Origin: Amyelois transitella
Lineage: Eukaryota; Arthropoda; Insecta; Lepidoptera; Pyralidae
Reading direction: 5' to 3'
Length of the DNA stretch: 64,000 bases
Assembly: GCF_032362555.1 (NCBI RefSeq)
Contig: NC_083513.1
Location: 1,860,001-1,924,000 of the forward strand
Shown here: piece by piece, positions 1-13,800 of the stretch
Layout: the number at the start of each line of letters is the position of its first letter
Position numbering within the stretch: the first letter of the stretch is position 1
Position numbers and translations under genes: made by a program
The notes under the pieces: generated by a model
Told to the model about the DNA's origin: nothing
What the model saw: only the letters and a program-made list of their open reading frames with translations
The model's database searches: none

Positions 1-692
1 GTATGTATAAGCATTTTGGATAATTTTGAAAGTATTTTGTCAGTTAATTTTATGCATGTAAAAAAGAATTCCTTAATTTGATCTAGGTATAAAACAACAA
101 AAGTACAAGAACTTTAAAATAGATTCTTATTAGATTACAGTCAAATGAGAATAAAACATATTTCCAGTAAGACTTTCTTCATAACATTTCTACTGGATAA
201 TAAAACAAAATAAAAAGCTTATGGGTATATCTATCCTATTTGCTTCATCATTCATACATTAAATAAGTAAATAAATGCTTTACTATTAATTAAAGGAGTA
301 GTAAAATCAGTACAAAGGCAGACTCATCCCTTTGTGAGATCTCTGTGTGGCTCCTGCTGTAGCCGTGTGGTTCCCTGCACCAATAGAAAAAAAATAGGAC
401 AACTCCATTCTTTCTTTTTCGCACTTTCCCATGGATGTGGTAAAAGACAACTTAGGGATAAGCTTATATACTTGGGATTCTTCTTTTAAGCAATGGGCTA
501 GCAACCTGTCACTATTTGAATCTCAATTCTATCTTTAATTCAAACAGCTGAACATGGTCTATCAGTATTTTCAAGACTGTTGGCTCTGTCTTCCCCGCAA
601 GGGATATAGACATGATTAGATGTTATGTTATTGGGATCTCTTCCAGCCAACCTAATATTAAAACTTTAGGTTAACGAACTTATTTCTCACAG
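1..692. other. AT-rich sequence and a sense SINE, upstream of the perilipin exon
   Basis: The window opens with GTATGT, which looks like a splice donor, so the preceding perilipin exon could end exactly at the window edge; this cannot be tested here. Bases 361-625 are a nearly full copy of the GCCGTGTGG SINE in the sense of the gene. It starts GCCGTGTGGTTCC, passes GGGCTAGCAACCTGTCACTA, and ends CAAGGGATATAGACATGAT. Its end lies about 68 bases before the acceptor of the exon at 693. The open frame on the reverse strand here is SINE sequence, not a gene. Confidence 0.7.
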
Positions 693-3600
693 GTGTACAC
701 TCCATCCTCGACTGGGCGCTATCCACAGCTGAAGCCAGCGTGACCCTCGCCGCCACCACAGCCGCCCCCTATGTGGCCACACCCTTAGCCGCCGGAGACG
801 CGAGGATCGCAGCTGCCATAGACGCTTTGGAGAAGAGGGTGCCCCTCGTGACAGAAGAACCTAAAGTCATTATAGAGACCACCAAACAGGCAGTCATGTC
901 GAGATTAACGCCTCATGTAACGAAGGTAAGTTAATTGATTCAGAACTAAGCTTCTTATTTGACCACACCCTTAGCCGCTGGAGACGCAAAGATAGCTGCT
1001 TTAAACGCTTTGGAGAAGTGAAAGTCTTGTGTGTGAAAGGCCCAGTTTAGGTGAAGAGGCAGAAGAGCCTTATATCATCATAGTGATCACCTTGTGGAAT
1101 GAAGAGAAAGAAGTATGTAGAGATCACGGCAAGTGGAAAGATGTAGTCTCTGCCTATCCCTCTTCACTTGCGTATCAGACGATTATCACAGATAATTGGA
1201 GGTAAACAAATTAATTTAGATAAGGAATTATTGACACTTATGTTAAAGGCATCAAAATTCCTGCAGCAGCTATCATAATCACATGATTTCAGGCTAGATT
1301 AAGATAACGTTTTTAGTGCAGATTATGAAGTACATACACACACACACACACACTTATGCGGTGGACAGGGTCAGTGGTCACAAGACTCGAAGTCACGTGG
1401 TCACATGCTTAAATGAATTTAAAGATGTGACGATGATCGAGATGTTATGTAAAAAAATGCAACGATTATAAATTATTCCCCTGATAAAATGTTATTAAAA
1501 TTGCCTTTATATCAACTTCACATAGCCTTTCCAATAGTTTTTGTGTTTAGGCTTAGATTATACCTTTTTCTTTTTCATTTTGTAACGAAAGTAATTTTGT
1601 TATCAAATAGAATTCAACATTAACTTAGCACAGGAAGGCTTTCTATATTGTTGCAATTGTTATAACAAGGTCATATAAGTAAGGTTAAATTAGTTACATG
1701 ATTTAACTGATAATTACCGACGCGTTATTAGCAATTCAAATCGTCAGACAATATTTCATAAACGTGTGTGTTAATATTTGAAAACAATTCAATTGTTCAT
1801 TGTTATAGAGGTTATGACGGCACAGTCTCAATACGAGACAGTGTTGGAAGCACAATAAATAATATTGTTTCTATATATATATTCACCTACCGCCCAAACC
1901 GCTGGGTCTAGAGATTAAAATTTGCTATGTAGATTTGCCTTATGTGGTCGAGGGGTGCACTGAGAGATGATTTTACGAAATAAAATTATCGGCATTTTTC
2001 GCTTTTCGTGAGTGCAACCTAGGACAGGCTCTAGTATTGTGAATGCGAAAGTAAGTTTAGTTTTGGTTTGTTTGTTATCTCTTCACGCAAGTTCTACTGA
2101 ACCGCTCTTAAATTTCGCGTATACCTATATGATTAATGATATAGGTATACGCGAATGATTGGGAGAAGGACAGGATAAAAACTAAAGTTCCCATTAAATT
2201 TTCTAAAAACCTGTAGCGCGGGCGAAGCTGCGGGCAAAAGCTAGTCTCGTATAAATGTTATTGTATAACGTGCTACGTGCGGGTTACCAGGCCCGCAATA
2301 TTAGGAGATAATAGACATCCTGTTTATTGGAGCGGAGCTCGGTGGAATGTGCCACAAGAACGGGACTCGAGATAAAAATATCGTCTAAATATAGAGTGGA
2401 CTCGTTTGCGGAGTAAAAAATGCAGCGCCTAGTTGTTGCATTTTTGCCAGTCTTGCTTGGGTACGGATTATACTTGAGTTTTCTTCATAAGAGTGGATGA
2501 ATGAATGACGTGGTCTGAATGTGACTTTTGAACTGTGAACCAAGGTCTACAGTTTACGTTTAATGAGTAAACGTAGTTACTCATGTAGGTAATAAACAAT
2601 TCAATATCGAGTGGACTCTGGACGGGTGATACACCGGCAGATATATAAAGTATCTACAAAATAATATCTATCATATTCTTTATTCTATATTCCATTTCTG
2701 AATCGAATTCGGGATCATAGACTTACAGCGTGACTCAAAGCTCTGTCTGCTCCTTGAGAGTTAAAGCCTTGATGTTGTAAGTTCTGTACACACTTATGCG
2801 GATATGAATATCGATCTTGTGCTAAGTATTTTATACCAGTTACGCTTTGGGACGTTTAGCTTAGGAGTTCAGGGTATAGCCATGAAAGCGAATTAAACAG
2901 AGAGACTTTCACAATTTTCTTTTTAGGGATAAAGATGATATGCGTTACAATCATGAGAAGAATATACTCAATTTAGTTGAAACATTCTTTGGCTGTAAGA
3001 ACCGCAAGGCCAACTAATTGACAGTGCAACGACCTACTGGACGAAGTGGGGATGGAATAGTGCATACTAGAAGCAAATTGTAGGTCACTTGTTTGCGTCA
3101 TGTGCCTAATATACTTATAGGTACGTACATTTTGTATGTGTGTAAAAGACATATGATAACACGCTTACAAATATTTGTAGTGGACCACTTGTTTTTTTAG
3201 ATAAACAATTAAATAAAAAATATATGTGTCTACTAAAATTTTTTTCGTTTGTTTGGAAAAGTTTGAGATTGCTAATATACGGAAAATTCTTGAGACACTT
3301 TGATCAAGGTATTCTATAAGAAAATTGTGATTCAGTTAACATTACTTCAAGAACTTTGTAACTAAAATAAATCTGAATAATTCGACCAGAAAGTAACCAA
3401 TTAATTTTCATTTCTTTGTTTTAATTACAATTGCACTGAGACTGAGACGTCTAATGCTTGCATAATAAAACTAGTTAGAATAACATCCGTTTTCGTAATC
3501 GAAACGAAGGTCTGTAACACGGAAACAAGGCTATCATTGCTCTATTACAGATTATAATATAATTTTATCCAATTACTTAGATACATGGAATAAACAATGA

Positions 3601-6012
3601 AATACTTAAGAAATAAGAAGGATGTCGCCTTCGATAAGATTACAGACGGCGATGATAAAACTTGAACAATGAACCGGATCTAATGAAATAATTAGGGAAT
3701 TTATAAGAGCCGATAAATGAAAGTAAAAAATTATGGTACTTAATTAAAATATACTTATATCAAATGAGAATTATTAAAATTATTGTTTAGTACGTAACTA
3801 TTTGACCTATGTTACCGAGTAGCCACAGACGTAAATACCTACATATACATAGATATAGGTACCAAAACATTTGAAATGTTCGATTATTTACTACAATTAT
3901 TTGCTTACCTAACATTCGAACGACGCCAGTGGGTTTTTTTTTAAATTTAAAAATTAATTCCACGAATTTGCACGAAACAACATCATGGTCTAACGTATGT
4001 TGTACCGGTTTTAAATAAACAGGTATATAAGAGAAATCTTCCTTCTAACTACATAATAGACTTGTATGGATAAACGGGGCTACGCGGAGTCTAAAGTACA
4101 ATCAGTAAGGAAACACATTTCGTCACACCTTACCGCCAGTCATGTAAAAATATGCTGTTTATTATGTGTATGAATAACGCACGAGTTACGCAAATGTTTA
4201 GCTTTCCATAAGCGATTTTCACTTTTGAAATGACGCATCAACGTCGGTTTGTTTTCAGTTTTGGTTGTAAGTCTTGTTGTTTTGATAATTTGCCGAAGGA
4301 TTTGAGTCAACATCATTCGTATAAATTAGAGCAGTGACGGCACTAGATCATGGATAAGGTTGAGGTGCTACTTCCTTTTGGCGCCCATAATAAATTGAAT
4401 TTGTATATTCACAACTGCCTTTCACTAAATATTATGGTATTGTAGCAGACTTGTTTACCTTCGATAATGACGCCATACAGTGGATTCAGCAGTCATTGAC
4501 GTAATTGACATGTTAATAAACAAAGTTCACTAACCGTCAGAATTTAACTTCTTACATTTTTAATTTATCACTCCTGTTACATGTAGACAGTCATGATGGA
4601 TTTTCACCGACTAAGCACTTGCATCCTCTACGCACATTGCTCTCTTCATACTCACTCGCTCATTCCCCTTTTTAAGGAAAACTGTTATCTAATTGTTCCT
4701 TAAATGATCGTCGTAGTCGACAATTTTCAACTCTCATGAATTTAAGCTCTAGAATTTCATATATCAAATATTTCAGTGCCATTCTAAATATGCGTTTATT
4801 ATCTAAAGGTATGCACAGCCCGCGCTGCAGCTGAACATCGAGTCCACTCCCTAAAGGAACTGTCCTGGGCCAAAGCAAACGATCTCCTGTCAACGGCATA
4901 CGGCCAGAAAGCCATGCACGGCGTCGACAGTGGCGCCTCCTACGCCATGCAGTTGCTAGACCACTATTTACCGGCTATTGGACCACAGCCTGAACCAAGC
5001 TGTGAGTATTATGAGTTTTACAAGTTTCAATAGGATACGAGACATATTTAGAAGTAAGTACAGTGTACATACAAAAGTATACCACCAATATTTCTACAAT
5101 ACGGTGGCATAGTTTTCTATGTACTTACATACAAATTGAGTAGCAGGTGTACTGGTGACAATTTCAAATTTCAAAAGACACTATATCCTTATGAAGAAGT
5201 TTTTATTATTGTTTACGTTTAATATACAAAAAGAAAACAACTCCACTAGCCAAATGTTTCACCATTAATTTCATGTTTATTTACACTATTTTTTTATAGC
5301 CATTGACTAATATAAATGAAGAAGTAAGTTTTGTCGTCTGTTATTTGTATTTAACTCTTATTCTTAAAAACAATAACTGACCTGTTCCTTCGTCCACAGC
5401 GGAAATCACACCAGCGGAATCTGACCCGACGTTGCACACGATACAAACTGTGGGGAGACTGAGTGCCGTGGCCGCTCGCAGGGTTTGGGCCAACCTCGCG
5501 TACAAGATCAATGAGCTCAGAACCGAAGGTATATAATAGACTTATTTAAGCTTTTCAATATGATTAGAAAACCTGGAGCCCCAAAAATCAACGTGGAAGT
5601 GATGTGGCAGATAGAAAAAAATACTGAAGTGGCTAGCTCCTATGTTTACTAGAAAAACCATTTAACGTTGTGAAATTTAGTCATTTTGTGATATATATTA
5701 CAAATGATAGTCCTTACAAACTGACTGTACAAACTTTTCAACATTGACTTATAAATGCTTGTCTTTTCTATAGGCATCGAACTGGACTTCCGTCGGTATG
5801 TAGCCGCTCTCCTCGCCGCTCTTCACCTCGCCAAGGTCACCAGTCAGGAGCAGCAGAAGGAACTACAACAAACCACTCCTGAGAAGAGCCCAGCCGAGCC
5901 CAAACCCGCGGCTCCCCCCGCTCACCCCTCCCCCGTGCCGCACCCCGCCGTCGCCCCCACCGGCTCTAACCAACCCGCGGAGCACGCTTCAGAAAAAAAT
6001 AATAAACAATAA
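693..6012 (+). CDS. Lsd-2: Perilipin family lipid-droplet protein, LSD-2-like (5' end missing)
   Basis: Four exons join in phase: 693-925, 4809-5001, 5400-5528 and 5774-6012 (TAA). They give about 264 residues; at least one upstream coding exon is missing, because the first exon opens with the last two bases of a codon. Perilipins coat lipid droplets and control lipase access to stored triglyceride. Visible family-like traits are an alanine-rich amphipathic N-terminal part, the segment ALEKRVPLVTEEP, a middle part ending LLDHYLP, and TVGRLSAVAARRVW in the third exon. The tail is rich in proline, alanine and lysine and looks disordered. Acceptors are cacag, ctaaag, cacag and atag; every donor is GT. 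A decayed partial copy of the first exon follows it at 962-1091. Assignment to LSD-2 rather than LSD-1 is from general resemblance only; perilipin-family membership is firmer. Confidence 0.75.
926..4808 (+). other. Perilipin intron: ghost exon, LINE fragment, hairpin, CTAGT repeat end
   Basis: AT-rich intron with no supported gene. It holds the ghost exon (962-1091), a LINE 3' fragment (about 1092-1165), a CA microsatellite near 1335-1352, and an inverted repeat with perfect 16-base arms (2115-2130 and 2139-2154). A GC-rich repeat end (2212-2250) reads GCGGGCGAAGCTGCGGGC and then AAAAGCTAGT; similar ends recur near 32670 and 50600. The CTAGT ending with GC-rich foldback sequence before it resembles a Helitron 3' terminus, but this is tentative. 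Bases 2260-4808 show nothing further that I can support. Confidence 0.6.
962..1091 (+). pseudogene. Decayed partial copy of the perilipin exon 693-925
   Basis: The bases from 962 repeat the exon from about 777 (CCACACCCTTAGCCGC...GACGC...GCTTTGGAGAAG) with substitutions and a 3-base gap. Bases 1055-1091 resemble the later exon part (CAGAAGA.CCT...AT.ATAG.GA.CACC). The copy carries an in-frame TGA straight after GAGAAG and has no acceptor, so it should not be spliced in. It begins about 36 bases after the true donor and runs into a LINE 3' fragment (about 1092-1165). Confidence 0.8.
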
Positions 6013-7777
6013 AACATTTATTTTTACATGTATTTAATCTTAACCTTATATTGTACTCTCTCACGCCACAATGTTAGATAAAAAAAGTAAATTTTTACCA
6101 ATATTGTTTTGGCGTTAGCTGTAAGTATTAATTGGAGACTGTTGAATAGTCTTACATTTTGATGTGTATTTACGGCCGTTGTATGGCCATTTTGATAAAT
6201 TTTATACTATGATAAATATATTTCTTGGATTTTATACCATGAATTTTATTAATTACCCCTGTATTTATATATATATTTTTACCTTAATACTTAAATGTTT
6301 ATATAAATAAAACATTGAGGTACTTCATAAAACTTTATTTTATTTAATAATATTAAATCTTACTGTGTACAAATCACCTAGGGAACTCCGTTTGATCACT
6401 TTTTAGGCCCATAACGACGTAAAACATATCTTATTGTTACAATACAATACATTTCAGGCTTAGGTAATTGAATCCTGAACCACTACGTATGGGTACCTGG
6501 GCACGAATACAAACTAATTGGTATACACATCTTTAACGGATTTAAAAATTATAGGGATCCATTATTATTACAACACGGAATACATATAACAGTAAAGATA
6601 CAAAAGAAAATGTTATAAAACAGATATGAGATTTGATATGGAAGATTTAGAAGACTTTGCATAGTAAGGAGACACTTTATAAAAATTAAGTAGATATTAA
6701 GATATAATTTAATTTATGAAGGATTGTTTGGCACAAATGTTTAGAAATATAGTAATTTTCGAATAATAGTTTTGGAAGTGAATGGAAGATCCAATATTTA
6801 TTTCAACATCGAAAATGATATAAAACTCCAGCTGCATAATAAATAACCCAAGGTAAAATATGTTTAAAGTTTTAAAAATATAAGTTCTAAACTACAGCTG
6901 CCGTCAACTAAACGATATGTGTTCATAAAATATTACTCGAATAATTTGTGCTTAAAAATTATTATATGAAAAACAACCTTGTCGCAAAATATACAACATA
7001 CTCTTAATTAAGTTCACTGGCCAAAACCATACAACAGTAATGTTTCATGCTTAAAAAAAAGTATCATTTAAATTTATTAATTTCTATTGTAAAATAGGTT
7101 TATGTTAATTTGGACGTATATGGGGACGTAGTTTAAGTAGAATAATAAGGATAAGATGAAATTACCAAACATACCATTTGTTCAGATCTTCGTTACTATT
7201 TAGTGGTGACAACATGGTTTCCATATAGTGTTAGATAATATAAATGAAAAAATGTACAGAACGCATATTAAGAACTGTAATTTTTTTTAAATAACTTAAA
7301 CTGGAGGGCGATGCGCTTGCGGTAAATCTTAACGCTTATGCCCGTAGGTAATACTAATATTAGTAAGGTTTAAGCCGTAAACTGAAAAACAAATCCAAGT
7401 TAAATTAATTATAGTATTTCATTTAATAGCGGCAACGGAAAACATAATTTTTTTAAATTTCAGCTTTCAACTATCGCGTTTTATGAGATAAAGCTTGGTG
7501 ACGGACAGACAGACAGCGCAGGCTTAGTAATAGAGTCCTGTTTTCACCTTTTAGGTACAGAACCCTAAGATCACGGTGAAGCTAAAACATTAAGTATCGT
7601 AATAAAGTACCGCGTAAGTTGCTGTTATCTGTTCATGTTAATAAATCGACAAAATACTACATAATTAAATTAAATGAAAATAAGAAAGAAAAGTCTTACA
7701 AATACTACGTAAATATACGTCCACGTTGCAGGCTATTGATGATCATTACGTCGATGGGGCGCCGTCTCGGTGATGCT
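6013..7777. other. Convergent 3' ends of perilipin and AP-1 sigma
   Basis: AT-rich and without a protein gene. An AATAAA at 6306-6311 on the + strand fits perilipin. TTTATT at 6334-6339 and 6339-6344 gives AATAAA on the - strand and fits the distal 3' end of AP-1 sigma. The two poly(A) signals are only about 25 bases apart, so the transcripts probably abut or overlap tail to tail. An earlier AATAAA lies right at the perilipin stop (about 5998-6003). Confidence 0.55.
6306..6344. terminator. Paired convergent poly(A) signals
   Basis: AATAAA occurs on the + strand at 6306-6311 and, as TTTATT, on the - strand at 6334-6344. The spacing suits two genes that end towards each other. Use of either signal is inferred, not shown. 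Confidence 0.45.
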
Positions 7778-7822
7778 TTAGCCGAGGCCGTGGTCCTCGA
7801 AGAAGCCCTGCGGTGTCTCCTC
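7778..7822 (-). CDS. AP-1sigma: AP-1 sigma alternative last exon, tail [14 protein letters not shown]
   Basis: On the - strand an acceptor (TTGTTGCAG) is followed by 14 codons and [17 protein letters not shown]. It joins in phase 0 to the shared exon ending QDLLQE at 14477. This is the distal of two last exons of equal length, and its 3' UTR would run towards the perilipin 3' end. A longer frame on the + strand over the same bases is a shadow. Confidence 0.85.
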   Translation of the reverse strand, partial: EETPQGFFEDHGLG

Positions 7823-10800
7823 CTGCAACAAGGGTCACCACTGAGCCATAGTCGCTCGTGCCCGCGTTAAAGCCATCGCTTGTCGGCTGCGCGAATACTA
7901 CATCACAAAAATTTAAAAAATAAACAGAATAAACTAAAAGGAGTTAAAAAGTTTATGTTAACCTTAATACGCTTTTGAGTTAAAATTTAAATAAGAATTA
8001 AAATAACTTGACTAGACTACTCAATTGAAAGCAAATTCATATTTTACCTCAATGTACTTTTGTAACCACGTTTTGATTAATACTAATAATAATAACAAAT
8101 GAAGTACAAACAGACAGTTGAAACGAAATAAAAACTTATATATAAGTTAAGTAAAGTGAGCTATAAGTTAATTTCGATTTCATGATGGCTTTTGACTGCA
8201 GTTTAGAAAATATAAGAAAGGCTATGCAAATATAAGTACGGGATTAAATAAAAACTTAAATAACATGTAACGTTTATTGAAATCAATGGAAAAATTCTGA
8301 TACAAATAAAATTAAATCATTCTCAAGATAAAACACTAAAATAGGGAATTATTATTGCACATCTAGATAAAAGTACAATATTTTATACGGCCTACCTAAA
8401 ATATATTAGAAATTAAAAATAATACAAACATTTTGCCGAATTTAATCTCTTATGGTTTATTTTGCCAATAAATATTTTAAAGGAATAAAGTATCTTATCA
8501 AATTATAAATCAATACTGGAATAAATGTTATTTAATTATTGGCACAATAGAAGATTTTTTAAGTTATCGGAATGACACAAATATTTGTAAACCACTCAAT
8601 CGGGTCCGTTTTAAAATATTTATCTTAATAAATTCTATAATAAAATCTCAAAAAATAAAATGGAAAACATGAAATATAAATTCGAAATTTACTTAACATT
8701 ATTTCGTTTCCTATAAATACAATAACATGAATAAGAAAACCTAGTAGATATCTCTCACACTTTCATTTACTTCCAAAAAAATTATTTCATATGACCAACA
8801 TTATCACTTAGAACTTTTTAATATGTCATACGTAGATATTATATTGTTTTGAGGCTAGTAAGTATATTAAACTAGCACAAATCATAAAACATGAGTAAGC
8901 ACTAATATTTTTTAATGTTTAGCTTTACTTGCATGTCAGGTTAAAAACACAGATTTTTTGAAATGAATTGTTTAATTAGACTTATTTTTTAAGTATCTTT
9001 CTTTATAGTCATAGGTTTGATTCTCTCTATTTTCAAAATATTGATACATGTATACAATAGTAAACATGCTAAAAATATGTGACACCATCTAATTATTTAA
9101 GTCGGTTTTTCAATACAGCTACGTTAATTGTTTTAGTAGCACTTAAGATGTTAAATTATTGCATACATGAAAAAGCGATTGATATTATATTATGAACTTA
9201 TCGATATATTTTATCTCTCCCTTAAAATACTAAGCAACTTTAAGTCATTTATTTAGTTATCTCTTTTCATTATTTTTTATTCCACTGCTGAGCAACGACT
9301 CTCCTTTATCCATTGCATCTAATATAAACGCTAAGCATACAAAAAAAATATTTTTTTTCTATTTTCTAAACAAATAATCAAATCGATAGCGGCGTTATAA
9401 CATTTTTGCGTGCTTACCTACTAAACACCCCAGTTTTATTTCTCAAGAATAATATATCATTACTAAAATATAAGAGAGCTTTTCATGAAATTGTAGTGAT
9501 ATTTTGCAATAAGTTTACAGAAATTCAGCGATACATTTTATTATCACTCATTTTAATCCTTGACTTGAAATGCTACAATTAGAGCATAGAAAGAGGTTTA
9601 GCCTGGTAGGTAAAAACACGACATACTTCACTCTGGCCATTATTTATCAATCTATCAAATCGCCTTTCAAATCAAACGGTTTTAAGCAGCAAGTGTATGA
9701 AATAGTATTTTCAGACAAAAAAGACATCCAGTGTGACCTAAAAGAGTATACAAAAAAATGAGCTTGCAAATTTCACTAAATTAGCAACATTATAGTTTAT
9801 CAAGCAATCACGAAGAGTGTGCTAAATCTGACCAATCACAATCGATCATTGTGACGATGCTTTAAAAATCCGTGTTCTACTTTTTTAGGTCTCACAGAAG
9901 ATTTCGTTTTCATCAGTCCGATGTATGAGGATCTGTCATCTGTATTCTCTTGTCGGGGGCTCGTCGCCAACCTCAGAGTAGCCCCACCTCGCGTAGCGCC
10001 GCATCCACCGTCTCGTCCTAATACAACAACTATTGAACTAAGGAGAAATACTAGAGCAAAAAAATAATTTTCCTTTCGTTTTCATTTTATGATGTAGGTA
10101 ACTAATTTTGGTGCCTTTGGCGACAGCCTATAAAGTTTAAATCATGATTCAAATATTACGATGAGATAGCAGGTTGAAAGCGGTATTTTTAGTATTTATG
10201 AGAAAAATCTAACGTTATATTGTGCCAAAGCATGGAATATTAAGGTTCCTAGCACTGTTAGTAATAAAAACAAGCAGTTCAATATATTTTATCTGGGTCC
10301 CTGCATTATTAAGATATTTGTAAATCACAAAAATACATATTTTTCGTTAGGTCTTATATTTTTTTGACTTCAAATGTTATCCACATTGTGAGTTGTCATA
10401 TTTGAAGTTAACCCATTGCCACCACCATTGAAGGAACAGTACAAAATCAATAGAAATAATTTATTATATTCCTGACCTTAAAGATGCACATTTACAGATG
10501 TTAGTTGTGCAAAATTTTGAAATTACTCATTCTTAATAAAATAATTATTCCAAAAATATAAACTTTATTTATGTTTAGTGTATAGTTACATATTTGTAAC
10601 AATTTGAAGACTTTTCTAAATATACTATAATATAATTATTTCCCTGATTTCGTTAATGTATGATCATGCCACGGCCAAGGACGGGATAAGGTACATGCAA
10701 GAAAACAGAATTCCAGATAAAATCACTGTATTTCAACATCCCATTACAATAAATGCATGAACAACCATACCATCACCAGAATAAAATAATATCTTACCAG

Positions 10801-13800
10801 AAACATTAATTATGAAAAAACATTTACTGAAAAGCAAGAACTTTAAAAAATATATACAACGTGTAACGGAAATAAAATAAAATGGACTGTAAAAAATAAA
10901 AATTTTAAAATAAAAAAATAACTTTTAGGGTTTTGCGTGGCACCAGGCTGTTTGTTACCGGTGACTCGTTTGGTGTACTCGGTATGATAACCCCCTTTCC
11001 GTTACACGTTGTATATATAACGATTCCACATTTTTAAATATGTATGAAGATGAAATTTTCGTGGTAAAATATTATTCTTGATACAATCGTAAACGGTCAA
11101 CTACACAAATATAAAGCGGCGAAAGATATATAATACACTGACTACTTTACAATGGACGACTTTCTACAACCTAAATTATAGTAATAATAATTGCACATAA
11201 TTATCATTGAGACTGATATAATCACTAATGCCTAACGCTAAATTATGTGGTTACGGTTATTTTTTGATTGTTGTAAAACAGTAAATTTATGTACAATGTA
11301 CATCTACTAAATGTGTATAAAACAAAAGATATCTCAAGCTGAATAAACGTATCTAATAATATAACGAGGATAATAATTGAGACTAATAAATAAAAAAAAG
11401 AAACAAATATAAATTTCGTTGTTAACGACGTCACATGCTTTACATCTGTGAATAATTACATGCAAGAACATAATGGTATAGAAATAAAGCAGCATGCGAT
11501 AGCTACACAGTGTACTGTAAAAGCAGAGGAAACACTACAGAGTAATAGAAGTTAGATTAACGTATCGAGTGTGTTGTGTGCGGTCGAGCTCAGTGCAACA
11601 ACCCGTCGTTGAGATCCTGACGAGCCCGCAAGCATGCACATCACATCAAACATCACGTTAGCTTTAGGCACATTTCAGCGAAACCAAGTAAGTGACAATA
11701 GCCAATAGGACCAATTTGCTGAATATGCAGAAAAAAAAACAGATTTTCTATTTTGATTTTCAAATGTCTCATTTGTCGGTAGTTTACTTTCATCGTAATT
11801 TATTCCATAAAAGTGTATAAGTATATGAAGTGTAACTAGTTTGTAATACAGATATGGAGACAAATTTTGTGTTCATTAAAAAAAAATAGAACGGGGCGCC
11901 GATTTAGACTCCTGCCCAGAGCATCGAAATTTTCTATGGCCATCACTGTCAGTCAGAAATTACATCCTACTGGCTAGTTTCGTACATTAATAGTTGGCTA
12001 GTTTTACTATCTCCTTTGTTTTTCTATGTAATTGAGGTTTCCTTATAAAAATAAAGACACATAAAACAAACATATAATAAAAAAAATTGAAATCTTGGTA
12101 GTTTTTTTACATTTTAGGTATAATGGTTTATAAATTGCAAAGTGCAGTGTACTCGAAATAATAAGATTTGGAGTGCTGATGCAAATATGTGATGAATATA
12201 TGTATAGACAGTAGTTATATTTCCACCAAATAAATAATCTAATGTCTCTCGAAATGTTATCCCCGAAATTAAAAAAAATATCAAGTTGCAAGTTAAATTA
12301 ATGCGCATGCACATCAAGGTTGTATGTAGATAACCTTGAATACATATTAACTTAAATGTGCTGTATAGATTATTTCGCTACGGTACATTATTTTAAGTTG
12401 CCTAGGTATCTCTTTATGGCAAATATTCAAATTCGAATGTATGAACCTAGCTTAGTACCTACTTGGTTTCATTTAAGTGCCAAAATTGGATTCAAGAAGT
12501 TCAAATTTCAGCGGGAAAGTGCCTTGAACCTTAAGAATTGTGTCACATTCGTTTTTAAGTGGAAATCAAAATGTATTATTTTAATCATATTTGAAGGGGG
12601 CCCAATATCCAAGGAATTAAAAAAAAAATGGGAGTCTTAATTATGGAGGAAACAAAAATTTGTTTTCTCCATACACGTTTTTCGAACGTACATTCTTTAT
12701 ATGTTTAAGAATAAGTGCCCTGGGAATCTATCTGCGAAGCTTGACAAGGTATATCTATTATCTCTTTCTATCATTTTGGTCATAATATTAGACAGAATGA
12801 GATGATATGATGACAAATGCCTTTCGTGAATAAGGGGGCTGATATGTCGAATGCATTTGGTCTTTTTTCATATATCTAACGCAGTGCTCTTATACTATAT
12901 ACCTACTAGTGTATCTAATACATCGAAAGGCACTACCGAGGCCACTGTACCTACTAACTGGTCCACTCTCATTTAGAATACTCTTAAATACCGCATACCT
13001 ATTCACTAAGTTGATACCGCATACCTAATATAACACAGTAAAATTAAAAGGATTTATACTACTGGTGACTGAACCATGTGCACTTTGAAATGTTATATTA
13101 GAAAATTACTGCTATCATTAGTCTATTTCAATGCCAGTATAAGGAGAAAAACATAAATTTAGTGTGTTAAAAGTGGTTTAAAATAAAGTACAAATATATT
13201 AAGGATTGCTTGATTAATAATTGCTGAAACATTCGTAATTTTTCGTTATCATCTTTTTATTATTAAATGCGTATGATGACTGATTTAATTTACTATTCAG
13301 ATTTCTATCGCAAGTCAATATTTAATTGAGAGGTTCCTTTTGCTCTTGAATTGTAAAAACTACTTTGTGTTCTTAACACAATCTTCAATAAGAATAGTTG
13401 TACCTTATTTGTCCTGTTCCTCGTAGCAAGGCACGCGCGACGCCGTTCATCGTGCGAAATACTATCGCTGTTCCGTTTTACGTCATAATAAAAAGCGAAA
13501 CAGCAATAGTTTTTCGCGCGATAAAAACGGGGTCGCGCGTGCCATGCTGCCGGGGCTGAACTTAGTAATCATATTAAATCGAGATATACAAGACTAGCAT
13601 TCACAAATGCGAAGGAATTACAAAACCCGCTTTTTGAAATGTGTAAATTTATGAGATTTCGACGTTTTCGACTAAACTCTTGTCAAACATAAATCATGTA
13701 AAGCCACTAGTTGAAAAGAGTTAAATTTAAAACTGCGTTAAGATATATTCCAAACACCTAGTTCCAAACAAAAGTAACATGCTATATCACATATCAATTT

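Noticed and set aside
1-6. The perilipin exon ending exactly at the window edge (GTATGT at position 1)
   Set aside because: It is possible but cannot be tested without upstream sequence, so it is not annotated.
7619-7870. An 83-codon forward frame
   Set aside because: It is a shadow of the reverse-strand AP-1 sigma last exon (7778-7822).
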